A stretch of 34,675 nt of DNA from Bacteroidota bacterium (GTDB taxonomy: Bacteria > Bacteroidota > Bacteroidia > Flavobacteriales_F > PHOS-HE28), in assembly GCA_023430325.1 (NCBI GenBank), contig JAEZAU010000147.1, forward strand, positions 1-34,675, in the 5' to 3' direction. Every line of letters starts with the position of its first letter. Within the stretch, counting starts at the first letter, position 1. The notes under the pieces are model-generated. The model was not told the DNA's origin, searched no databases, and saw nothing but the letters and a program-made list of their open reading frames with translations. The position numbers were made by a program, and so were the translations under genes. Positions 15,692 to 23,304 of the stretch are shown in pieces.

Positions 15692-17431
15692 ATGGGATGG
15701 TATCGCAACATATTCATGGTGTTCTTGTGGCTGCCTTATGTGCTGGCCGCCCAGGAGATCACCTTCACCGCGTCGGTGGACAGGAACAAGATCGCTGTGG
15801 GCGATCAGATAAAGCTCACCGTTACGCTCACCAACAGCCGCGAACCCTTCACCGCTCCGGACCTCGGTGGTCTGGTGGTGGTCCAAGGCCCGTTCGAAAG
15901 CAGCAGTTTCAACTATGTCAACGGGCGCATGAGCAGTACGATCGCGCGCACGTGGGTGATCACCGGAATGAAGGCAGGAAAATTCACGATCGGGCCGGCA
16001 CGCGCCAAGATCGGGAGCGCAGTGATACAAACGGATCCCATTACGATCGAAGTGGAGCCTGGCAGCGCACCCCGGCCAGAGCCAGGAGTGGCACATGGCC
16101 AGCGGAGCAATCCCGATCTCTTCGTCACCATCACGCTCTCAAAGAACAAGGCCTACGTAGGCGAACAGGTGCTGGCGACCTACACGCTGTATTCGCGTTA
16201 CCCAAATATCGAGCTCAGTCAATATGATCTACCGAAGCTCAACGGCTTCTGGGCAGAAGAGATCGACATCGGCAATTCAGGATGGGAAGAGCGGCCCGAG
16301 GTCATCAACGGTCTCTCCTACCGTGTGGCTATACTGAAGAAACAGTTGTTGTTCCCACAGACATCCGGCAAGCTTCGCATTGAGCCGCTCCAGTTGACCT
16401 GTGTTGTCAACCGCTCGTTCTTTTCACGTGGAACAAGTCTTCAGATCACCAGCAATTCACTTGAATTCACGGCACTCTCCCTGCCAGCGAACGCACCTTC
16501 GGGTTTCTCCGGGGCCGTAGGCGAATTGGAATTGAAGGTACAGGCCGATCGCACCCGCATGCAGGCCGACGAGGCAATGGATCTCAACGTGCGCATCAGC
16601 GGGCGATCGAACCTGAAATTATTGGATGCACCGAAGCTCGCTCTGCCACCGGATTTCGAAGTCTACGATCCGAAGGTGAACGACAAGATATCGATCACCA
16701 GCAGCGGCATGTCCGGATATCGCGAGTTCCAATATGTGATCATTCCGCGGCATGATGGCAGTTACACTCTGGATCCGATCACCTTCGCCTATTTCGATAC
16801 TCGTACCGGCGAATACCGGCTCCTGCAGAGCGAAGCGCTCACGATCGAAGTGTCACCCGGCTCCGGCGATGGCGGTGTCGTAAGATCGAGACCCAATGCA
16901 CGGGATGTGCAGGTACTGGAAAGGGATATCCGCTACATACGCACCGGCGATCTGGACCTGCGGCCAAAAGGAAGGATCTTTTTCGGTTCAGTACAATGGG
17001 TCGCTGGCATGGCCACACCGGCGCTGGCTCTGGTGCTCTTCCTGGCATGGTACAGGAAACACCGGAACGACCAGGCCGATGCAACAGGGATGCGCCGCAA
17101 AAAAGCCGATCGCGTGGCCCGCCAACGTCTGCATGAAGCCCGCAAAGCACTCGAGGCCGGTGAACGCGAGGTGTTCTATACCGCACTGGCGAAAGCATTG
17201 CAGGGGTATCTGGCCGATAAATTCGGTCTCGAACATTCAGAGATCACTTCACAGGAAGTGAGATCGCGTCTGATGGAACACGGTCTTGAAGATGTCGCCG
17301 GCAAATACGCAGAGGCCATACAAGAGTGTGAGATGGCCCGGTTCGCACCGCTGGAAGGACGCTCCCGCCAGTTGCTCTATGACGAAGCCGTTGAATTGAT
17401 CGGAACGATCGAAAGGTCCATTAGATCATGA
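15692..17431 (+). CDS. batD: BatD-type oxygen tolerance protein
   Basis: A 579-residue protein with a signal peptide (about 1-20, ending LAAQ). A series of periplasmic beta-sandwich domains starts with ITFTASVDRNKIAVGDQIKLTVT, which is the BatD hallmark beginning; a second starts near SNPDLFVTITLSKNKAYVGEQV. A single membrane helix (about 433-450, WVAGMATPALALVLFLAWY) and a cytoplasmic helical tail follow. The length and layout agree with BatD. It is probably the large periplasmic scaffold of the Bat complex. The tail (LAKALQGYLADKFGLEHSEITSQEV) resembles that of the Ig/TM protein encoded earlier in the operon, suggesting both tails meet the same cytoplasmic partner, perhaps the MoxR/DUF58 pair (inference). 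Confidence 0.9.
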   Translation: MGWYRNIFMVFLWLPYVLAAQEITFTASVDRNKIAVGDQIKLTVTLTNSREPFTAPDLGGLVVVQGPFESSSFNYVNGRMSSTIARTWVITGMKAGKFTIGPARAKIGSAVIQTDPITIEVEPGSAPRPEPGVAHGQRSNPDLFVTITLSKNKAYVGEQVLATYTLYSRYPNIELSQYDLPKLNGFWAEEIDIGNSGWEERPEVINGLSYRVAILKKQLLFPQTSGKLRIEPLQLTCVVNRSFFSRGTSLQITSNSLEFTALSLPANAPSGFSGAVGELELKVQADRTRMQADEAMDLNVRISGRSNLKLLDAPKLALPPDFEVYDPKVNDKISITSSGMSGYREFQYVIIPRHDGSYTLDPITFAYFDTRTGEYRLLQSEALTIEVSPGSGDGGVVRSRPNARDVQVLERDIRYIRTGDLDLRPKGRIFFGSVQWVAGMATPALALVLFLAWYRKHRNDQADATGMRRKKADRVARQRLHEARKALEAGEREVFYTALAKALQGYLADKFGLEHSEITSQEVRSRLMEHGLEDVAGKYAEAIQECEMARFAPLEGRSRQLLYDEAVELIGTIERSIRS

Positions 17432-18186
17432 GGATAGCGCTTGTTCAACTCCTTTTGATCGTTCAACTTCCCCTTTCGGGAATGGATCGGTCCTTGGCGG
17501 ATGCATTGCTGGAACAGGCCCAGAACGCCTATTCCCAAGGTGATCACGAGGTTGCGTTATCACTGTATGATTCAGTGAACACCGCATATACATCCGGTGC
17601 TCTGTTATTCAACATCGGCAACTGCCATTTCAAGTTGAACGATGTCCCGCGTGCCATCCTGTACTATGAACGCGCGCTGAAACATTCACCAGGAGCAGAA
17701 GATGTGGAGGCCAACCTGGAGCTTGCACGCCAACAGATCATGGACAAGGTGAGCGAGATCCCCCCATCACCGATATCGCAGGCCATGGATCGTATCATGA
17801 GCGGAAGCCATATCGACCAATGGGCTTCTCGCGCCATCTGGATCTGGGTGGTCACGGTATCGATCCTTTGTGTGGCGCTTCTTGTGCGCAGTACGATATG
17901 GAAGCGATCGTTGATCGGCATCTCGATCGCCTGTGCCGTACTTACGGTGATCGCTGTCCTGCTGGCATCCTTCCGCGCGTCATATTACCAGAAGGATACG
18001 GAAGCGATCATTCTCGCTCCCAGGACCGACGTACGCAGCGAACCTCGTGATGATTCCACCATACTCTTCGTGTTGCACAAAGGCACCAAGGTCTCCATCC
18101 TTCAGGAGGAGCACGATCGGGTGGAGATCAGGTTGCAGAACGGCAACATCGGCTGGATCCCGCTGGGTACCCTGGAACGTATCTGA
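17428..18186 (+). CDS. batE: BatE-type TPR and SH3b protein
   Basis: A 252-residue protein with a signal sequence and TPR repeats (about 25-95, including GNCHFKLNDVPRAILYYERALKHSPG). Two membrane helices (about 134-156 and 160-180) and a C-terminal bacterial SH3-like domain (LAPRTDVRSEPRDDSTILFVLHKGTKV, ending GWIPLGTLERI) follow. This TPR-TM-TM-SH3b order is that of BatE, the last gene of the Bat operon. SH3b domains often bind cell-wall peptides, so it may link the complex to peptidoglycan (inference). The start overlaps the batD stop (ATGA), and a strong terminator follows immediately after the stop codon. Confidence 0.88.
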   Translation: MRIALVQLLLIVQLPLSGMDRSLADALLEQAQNAYSQGDHEVALSLYDSVNTAYTSGALLFNIGNCHFKLNDVPRAILYYERALKHSPGAEDVEANLELARQQIMDKVSEIPPSPISQAMDRIMSGSHIDQWASRAIWIWVVTVSILCVALLVRSTIWKRSLIGISIACAVLTVIAVLLASFRASYYQKDTEAIILAPRTDVRSEPRDDSTILFVLHKGTKVSILQEEHDRVEIRLQNGNIGWIPLGTLERI

Positions 18187-18192
18187 AAAAAG

Positions 18193-18216
18193 AAGCCCGC
18201 CGGAGCGGGCTTTTTT
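18193..18216. terminator. Intrinsic terminator, bidirectional
   Basis: AAGCCCGC (18193-18200), loop CGGA, GCGGGCTT (18205-18212), followed by a run of six T on the plus strand and preceded by a run of A, which serves the minus strand. It ends the bat operon and the convergent beta-helix gene. Confidence 0.9.
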
Positions 18217-18235
18217 CGAAAGAAGAACCTTGTTC

Positions 18236-21200
18236 TCAAGGCATTTGTTCCAGCTTCACTGCGGTAGGCACGATACCGCCGATCGTAGTGAGGATCACAT
18301 CACGATCGTTGCCTGCACCGGTGTATTTGATCACACCGTCCATATTCACATCAGAGCGGGAATAGTTCACCGTGGTATTGGAAGGCACCACTGCACCAAT
18401 GGCGATCAGGATCACATCACGATCATTCCCGGCATTGGTATAGCTCACCATTCCATCGCTGTTCACATCGCCAGGCCACAGCGCGCGGAACCCGTTGATG
18501 TTCATGCGGGCACCGCTGCCATATGTGAGCGTGGCCGATGTGGTGAAGTCGATGACCTGTCCATTGTTCGCGATCGGTGAAGCCGTCATCGCAGGCAGGT
18601 GGTTGCGATGCCTCACGGCGAGGTGCTTGCCCTGGGTGGCCACCGGGAATTCGATCTGGGTGGCTCCGGTGGGTGAAATGATCTCGCCATTGGCCTTCAC
18701 GAGCGCAGCGTACTTCGCCACCGCGTTGAATGAAGCGTTCGGATCGCGCAGTTCCAGAAGCACCCAATCCACGATCGCCTGGCTTCCCGTGGCCTGAAGA
18801 ACACTGCTTGAGACCTGCTGACCTGCATTGATCGGCGTGTGGCCGAACCAGGAATAGGGCTCCGTGTTCGGGATGAGGTTCGCTGTGCGCAGATCGGTGC
18901 GCATTGGAACGTTGCCGCCGTTGAGAGCACCACCGAGATAGACCTTGGCACCCACGGTGGAGGCCACTGGCACCACTGAACATCCGCTGCCGGTAACACG
19001 GTAGACCACCTTGGAGGAATAGGCCGCCACGTTCACCGGACTGCTCAGCAAGGTTCCGTTAACATCTTTCCAGCAACCGCTGGGCAGGGTGAACTGTTGT
19101 GCCATCGGGAATTCGTTCTTCAAGAGGATGTGATCGTTCTCCGGCTCCACCGGCTGAACAGTGACCCGATGCAATTGCACGTTGTCTATCCAGTACCGCG
19201 GGAACTCGATCGAGTTGCCCAATTGGAGAATTGCCTGATCACTGAGGTTGCTTTGGAAATAGAATTCCAGATCGCGCCGCTCAGGTGAATAAGGGATATC
19301 CTTCTTGCCGATGACCTGGTTCCCTGTAAGCTGGGATATCCCCTTTATCGCCGGGGTCATGATACCATGAATGTCGGATTGGATGCTCAACCTCATGCGG
19401 TACCACTGGCCGTTCTGAATGCTCATCTGGTCAGGGCTGCGAAGGCTCAATTGCGGATACAGGTTGCTGTTGGGCAGATTTGCCTTCAAGGCTCCATCAT
19501 CCAGATATACATGATCTATGGAGACCTGGCCGTTGGTGGGGAAGATCGTCCAGTTGGAGATCGAATTGCTGAAAGTGCCGTTGGTGATCAGGTTGCCTGA
19601 AAGCTCCGATGTGGTGGTATACATCGTGGCTCGCAAGGGGCTGCGTGTCGATCCGGCATCTTCACCATAGGTGCTCTGCCAGCGCTCCAGCGTAAAGTAC
19701 TTCGCCACACCCTGGGAGGAGTTCCGCAGCATGATGCTCAGTTCCTCATAAGGATGGAAGTATTTATTGTTGGAAAAACTTCCGAAATCGACCCAGTTGC
19801 TCGAGTAGCAGTGGTACTGCCTCATGCACAACTGATCGGGTTCAATGCTGTACATCACATTTCCGCTGTACACGGTGTTGAAGCTTGGCACGTGGAAAGG
19901 AGATACGGCACCTGTTCCGGCCACATTGGAGAAATCAGAGATGCTCAACTGCACATTATTGTCGAACAGGATGTTGTCCTTCACCTGATTGCCGGTGAAG
20001 ACCATGGTATGGTCCACATGGATGCCGGCACCATTGCACCGCGCCACGGTATTGCGCTGTACGGTGGTGTTCTTGATGGAGGTATTACCGAAATAGATGC
20101 CGAAACAGATCGGATAATAGATCTCAATGGCCGTAGTGGCTACACTTTCAAGATCACCTTCGCAATCGAGCACCAGGTTGTCCTGGATCATGGCTCCATC
20201 ACAATTATCGAACGCTATGCCCGCACCATCATTGAGGATATTGGTAGCGTTCGTGACCACGTTCTTCTCCACCAAAATGTTGTTGCGCACAGTGATCCCG
20301 ATATAGCCGATGTTGGTCAGCCGGTTGCCACGTATCACCGTTCCTGACCCGGTGGCATTGATGCCCATGTACCCCCAGTTGCTCTCGCCCAGGCCAGGCA
20401 CTTGGGCGATGTCGGTGAAGATGTTGTCCTGCACCAGGGAATTGGTGTCGTAGATGCGTATGGCCGTGGCGAAGGTGTTATGGAACGTGTTGTTGATGTA
20501 CTGGTTCTGGCTGCCAGAGCTGGTGATCCCCGTATAGCAATAGCGGAACTCGCAGTTCGTCACGATCACATTGTTGGACGTCTCGGTGCTTATGCCCGCA
20601 TTCGTCTGCCCCTGGAACACAAGGTTCTCGATGCGGATGTGCTGGCGCTGCCAGTACGGGATCGCACCTTTCTCATAGATGGACGCGTGTACGGTAAGGT
20701 TGTTCGGGTTCGAATTGTTGGGCGCCCATAGGTAGAGCTGATCACTGTTGGCATCATAATACCACTCACCGGCCATATCCAGCTGCGCCAGTTTTCCGGC
20801 CAGGAAGAAACCCCAGTTGTTGTTGCCCAGGTTGTAGACGATCTGGTTGAAGTTGATGGTACCGTTACTGGATGATGAGGTCACCGTGGATGTCTCGTAG
20901 GACCAGTTGGTGGACCGTATCACCACTGTGGCACCCTGCCAGTAGTTGCTGCTCTGGTTGAGCTGTGAACAGGTGATGTGGCTGTTGCTTCCGCTGGAAT
21001 TCCAGAGCCACCCGCTGTTGGGGTAGCGGGCCAGGGTCATCAGTTGATTGTTCACCATCACATACTTCGGCGCGGTGGAAAGCGAGGCGCGCCAGATATT
21101 TCCTGAATGCTGCACCCAATTGGTCACTGGCACACCACCCGAAATGATCGGCGCATCGCCGGTTCCGTAGGCGCCTACAACGATCGGGTTTGATGCGGTG

Positions 21201-21433
21201 CCCGAACCGGGGATGTCCACCGTGCCCGAATAGATCCCTCCCCGTTCGAAAAGGATCTGATCTCCCGGGCCGTAGCCGTACATGACCTGCTGCAACCGTT
21301 GAATGGTCTTCCAGGGTGATGAAGCGGAAGTACCGCTGTTGTTATCGTTCCCGTTTTGGGAAATGTAGTAAGTGACCGCTTGGGCCGCAAAGGCAGTGCA
21401 CACGAAGAACGCGGCGGCAAGTATCCTTCTCAT
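18236..21433 (-). CDS. Secreted right-handed beta-helix protein with CBM-like domain and dockerin-like C-terminal module
   Basis: A 1065-residue protein with a signal peptide (1-19). The start, YYISQNGNDNNSGTSASSPWKTIQ, is typical of parallel beta-helix polysaccharide lyases and related surface proteins. A right-handed beta-helix (about 250-560) shows regular N-rich turns such as NVIVTNCEFRYCYTGI and NSLVQDNIFTDI. A jelly-roll domain (about 614-757, NLITNGTFSNSISNWTI to WIDNVQLHRV) resembles CBM4/9-type carbohydrate binding. The C-terminal module (about 823-1065) ends with two repeats, DVNSDGMVSYTNAGNDRD and DVNMDGVIKYTGAGNDRD. A catalytic residue set is not identifiable, so lyase activity is only possible. 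No standard T9SS tail is seen. Single gene, transcribed convergently with batE. Confidence 0.82.
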   Translation of the reverse strand: MRRILAAAFFVCTAFAAQAVTYYISQNGNDNNSGTSASSPWKTIQRLQQVMYGYGPGDQILFERGGIYSGTVDIPGSGTASNPIVVGAYGTGDAPIISGGVPVTNWVQHSGNIWRASLSTAPKYVMVNNQLMTLARYPNSGWLWNSSGSNSHITCSQLNQSSNYWQGATVVIRSTNWSYETSTVTSSSSNGTINFNQIVYNLGNNNWGFFLAGKLAQLDMAGEWYYDANSDQLYLWAPNNSNPNNLTVHASIYEKGAIPYWQRQHIRIENLVFQGQTNAGISTETSNNVIVTNCEFRYCYTGITSSGSQNQYINNTFHNTFATAIRIYDTNSLVQDNIFTDIAQVPGLGESNWGYMGINATGSGTVIRGNRLTNIGYIGITVRNNILVEKNVVTNATNILNDGAGIAFDNCDGAMIQDNLVLDCEGDLESVATTAIEIYYPICFGIYFGNTSIKNTTVQRNTVARCNGAGIHVDHTMVFTGNQVKDNILFDNNVQLSISDFSNVAGTGAVSPFHVPSFNTVYSGNVMYSIEPDQLCMRQYHCYSSNWVDFGSFSNNKYFHPYEELSIMLRNSSQGVAKYFTLERWQSTYGEDAGSTRSPLRATMYTTTSELSGNLITNGTFSNSISNWTIFPTNGQVSIDHVYLDDGALKANLPNSNLYPQLSLRSPDQMSIQNGQWYRMRLSIQSDIHGIMTPAIKGISQLTGNQVIGKKDIPYSPERRDLEFYFQSNLSDQAILQLGNSIEFPRYWIDNVQLHRVTVQPVEPENDHILLKNEFPMAQQFTLPSGCWKDVNGTLLSSPVNVAAYSSKVVYRVTGSGCSVVPVASTVGAKVYLGGALNGGNVPMRTDLRTANLIPNTEPYSWFGHTPINAGQQVSSSVLQATGSQAIVDWVLLELRDPNASFNAVAKYAALVKANGEIISPTGATQIEFPVATQGKHLAVRHRNHLPAMTASPIANNGQVIDFTTSATLTYGSGARMNINGFRALWPGDVNSDGMVSYTNAGNDRDVILIAIGAVVPSNTTVNYSRSDVNMDGVIKYTGAGNDRDVILTTIGGIVPTAVKLEQMP
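18239..18967 (-). other. C-terminal module with two calcium-loop-like repeats (part of the beta-helix gene)
   Basis: Residues 823-1065 form a unit. It has a beta-rich section (YLGGALNGG, IVDWVLLELRDPN, HLAVRHRNHLPAMT, GFRALWPG), then two 39-residue repeats with DVNxDGxxxYTxAGNDRDVIL, and the end KLEQMP. The DxNxDG loops resemble EF-hand or dockerin calcium loops, but the conserved NDRD is unusual. I recall this same module at the C-terminus of other large Flavobacteriales proteins; this is memory and not checked here. Confidence 0.6.
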
Positions 21434-21624
21434 CAGAATTTCCAGATTATCGGCGCCCGAAGTTGGGAAGACTTGGGCCCCATGTCACGCCCTTGATGGA
21501 CAAGGGTTTTAACAATTCGACAAGGCCCCGGAGCGATCCGATGAACCTTCCCATACATCCAACGATCAAATGTGAAAAATGACTATCGTCAGGCTGGAGA
21601 AGAAAATATCGACCGATCGCTGAG

Positions 21625-21698
21625 CGATCCCGACAGGATTCGAACCTGTGACCATCTGCTTAGAAGGCAGATGCTCTATCCAGCTGAGCTACGGGATC
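21625..21698 (-). tRNA. tRNA-Arg (anticodon UCU)
   Basis: Read on the minus strand, a full cloverleaf is visible. The acceptor GATCCCG pairs with CGGGATC. The D-arm is GCTC-AGCTGGATA-GAGC. The anticodon stem TCTGC/GCAGA encloses CTTCTAA, giving anticodon TCT (UCU, reads AGA/AGG). The T-arm is ACAGG-TTCGAAT-CCTGT. The discriminator base is G. CCA is not encoded, so it is added after transcription. It is 74 nt long. It is the only RNA gene recognised in the window. Confidence 0.96.
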
Positions 21699-21709
21699 GG
21701 ATAGGGCCG

Positions 21710-21717
21710 CGAAGGTA
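21710..21717 (-). promoter_or_regulatory. -7-like box TACCTTCG upstream of tRNA-Arg
   Basis: The minus strand reads TACCTTCG (seven of eight positions of TAnnTTTG), with 11 bases between it and the tRNA 5' end, a fitting distance for a tRNA promoter. No -33 element is recognised. Confidence 0.35.
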
Positions 21718-21759
21718 CGATGCGCCGCGTGCAGGAGCTTCGTATCTGCTCCCAATGCC

Positions 21760-21767
21760 CACCTTTG
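21760..21767 (+). promoter_or_regulatory. -7-like box CACCTTTG
   Basis: Seven of eight positions match TAnnTTTG. It lies 19 bases before the ATG of the small membrane protein at 21787 and is divergent from the tRNA promoter. Confidence 0.3.
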
Positions 21768-21786
21768 CGATCCATTTTCCGATCCG

Positions 21787-22131
21787 ATGACGCCCTCCGT
21801 TCGTGCCAACGAGAATTTCCACATCGTGCTCTGGCTCTTGAAGGATCTTTGCTGGGTGATGGACATGAAGCTCATGGGACTTTTGATGATCGTTCCCACT
21901 GTGGGCATGGCCATCTTCATAGCATGGAGACATCGCGCGGACATTGTTGAACTTCTTTTCAGCCTTGCGGTGATCTTCTGGATACTTGCCAATTCCATCT
22001 GGATGATCGGTGAGTTCTATTTTGATGACTCTTTGCGACCGGTGACAGCCTTCCTTTTCGTGACCGGCATCGTGACCGTATCCTGGTATTATCTGATCCT
22101 ACTTCCGCGCAAACAGAAGCGCGTGGCCTGA
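21787..22131 (+). CDS. Small integral membrane protein, conserved hypothetical
   Basis: A 114-residue protein. The N-terminal segment NFHIVLWLLKDLCWVMDMK is amphipathic and Trp-rich. Three membrane helices follow (about 28-47, 55-76 and 84-104), with polar loops RHRADIVE and GEFYFDDSLRP, and a basic end, RKQKRVA. Similar sequences (HIVLWLxKDxCW...NSIWMxGEFxFDD) seem common in Bacteroidota, from memory, with no known function. The KDxCW and GEFxFDD blocks are the features to compare. It precedes the first cyclase by 68 bp; that cyclase has its own promoter box, so operon membership is uncertain. Confidence 0.68.
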   Translation: MTPSVRANENFHIVLWLLKDLCWVMDMKLMGLLMIVPTVGMAIFIAWRHRADIVELLFSLAVIFWILANSIWMIGEFYFDDSLRPVTAFLFVTGIVTVSWYYLILLPRKQKRVA

Positions 22132-22187
22132 AGGTGCCGGAACCATCCTTATTGTTGCAGCGTTCACCTTTCGGAAACACGCCCATC

Positions 22188-22195
22188 TAACTTTG
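22188..22195 (+). promoter_or_regulatory. -7 box TAACTTTG at the first cyclase start
   Basis: A perfect TAnnTTTG match ends four bases before the GTG start codon (TAACTTTG-CATC-GTG), so transcription should begin at or next to the start codon, giving a leaderless mRNA. Confidence 0.55.
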
Positions 22196-22199
22196 CATC

Positions 22200-23303
22200 G
22201 TGTCCGTCCTGGCCCGTAACCGGCTGCGTTCTCAACGCACATTGAGGATCACCTTCGCCTGGGTGATCATCGGAATGCTTTTCACCCTTTTCGAGCATAA
22301 TGTGCTGGTCGAACAGTCCGTACCGGTGAATATCTGGCGCAGGCTTGATATACGCATCCTGAACTTCCTGCTGGCCGGATTGTTCGGCGGTGGTCTTTAC
22401 ATCTTCGTGCTCCGCGATCGCTTGCGCGCACTCCCCTATTTCAAGGCACTGGCCATAGTGGCCGCCCTGCTGGTCCCCATAGTGGCGTTCGTGAACGCAT
22501 GGTGGCCCGGCAACTGGCATCCCGACCCCGGCACACTGTTCATGGATCGAACAATGACCCTGCGCTTCCTGGGAGCATATCTCTTCTGGGCAGGTCTGAT
22601 GGCGGGTACCATGCTCATGGTGAGGCTGAACGATCAGTACGGGGGCGGATGGCTGGGCTTCCTCAGCGGCCGCTATCACAAGCCCCGCCAGGAAATGCGC
22701 ATCTTCATGTTCCTTGATATGCGATCCTCCACAACCATAGCCGAGCAGTTGGGGCACAAGGAATATTTCAAGCTGCTGAACGAATTGTTCAGGGACATCA
22801 CCGATCCGATCATCTATTCACGCGGAGAGATCTACCAATATGTAGGTGATGAGATCAGCGTGAGCTGGCCGCTACGCAAAGGCGCTGGCAAACAACGATG
22901 CATCCGCTGTTTTCTAGACATACGCAAGAAACTGAAGGACAGGGCGGCACATTATCAGCAGCGGTATGGTCTGGTGCCCATCTTCAAGGCAGGATTCCAT
23001 TACGGAAAGGTCACCACCGGTGAAGTGGGCCTGGCAAAAAGAGAGCGCATCTATAGTGGCGACGTGGTGAACACTGCTGCCCGTATCCAGAACAGCTGCA
23101 ACGCCCACGGGGTGGACAATCTCATCTCAGAACAACTTCTGCACATGCTTCAACTGCCAGCATCCATGCCCGTGAGGGAGATCGGCAGCATCAAGCTCCG
23201 TGGCCGCAAGGAGCCGATCAGTCTGTGGAGCCTGGTACATCATGATGGAACACCACAGCCGAAAGAGGAGATCGAGGCGAAGGCCGATACGGGCCGATCC
23301 TAG
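22200..23303 (+). CDS. Membrane-bound class III nucleotide cyclase (Gln at the adenine-recognition position)
   Basis: A 367-residue protein with four membrane helices (about 17-35, 54-72, 82-103 and 120-142) and then a class III cyclase domain (about 160-345). Metal-binding aspartates are present in FMFLDMRSST and in YQYVGDEISVSW. Transition-state Asn and Arg are in SGDVVNTAARIQ. In most adenylate cyclases the residue three before the GD of the second block is Lys; here it is Gln (Q-Y-V-G-D). It may be a cyclase of altered or relaxed purine choice. The GTG start lies next to a -7 box. It converges with a homologous cyclase, with one base between the two stop codons. Confidence 0.85.
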   Translation: MSVLARNRLRSQRTLRITFAWVIIGMLFTLFEHNVLVEQSVPVNIWRRLDIRILNFLLAGLFGGGLYIFVLRDRLRALPYFKALAIVAALLVPIVAFVNAWWPGNWHPDPGTLFMDRTMTLRFLGAYLFWAGLMAGTMLMVRLNDQYGGGWLGFLSGRYHKPRQEMRIFMFLDMRSSTTIAEQLGHKEYFKLLNELFRDITDPIIYSRGEIYQYVGDEISVSWPLRKGAGKQRCIRCFLDIRKKLKDRAAHYQQRYGLVPIFKAGFHYGKVTTGEVGLAKRERIYSGDVVNTAARIQNSCNAHGVDNLISEQLLHMLQLPASMPVREIGSIKLRGRKEPISLWSLVHHDGTPQPKEEIEAKADTGRS

Positions 23304-23304
23304 A

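Noticed and set aside
15248..16096. 282-codon minus-strand open frame over the BatC-like/BatD junction
   Set aside because: It spans two real genes and includes a Ser/Pro run that is simply the reverse of the Gln/Glu tract.
21434..21624. Spacer between the beta-helix gene and tRNA-Arg searched for promoter or attachment site
   Set aside because: No good -7 box, no direct repeat of the tRNA 3' end and no integrase nearby, so no attachment site is called.
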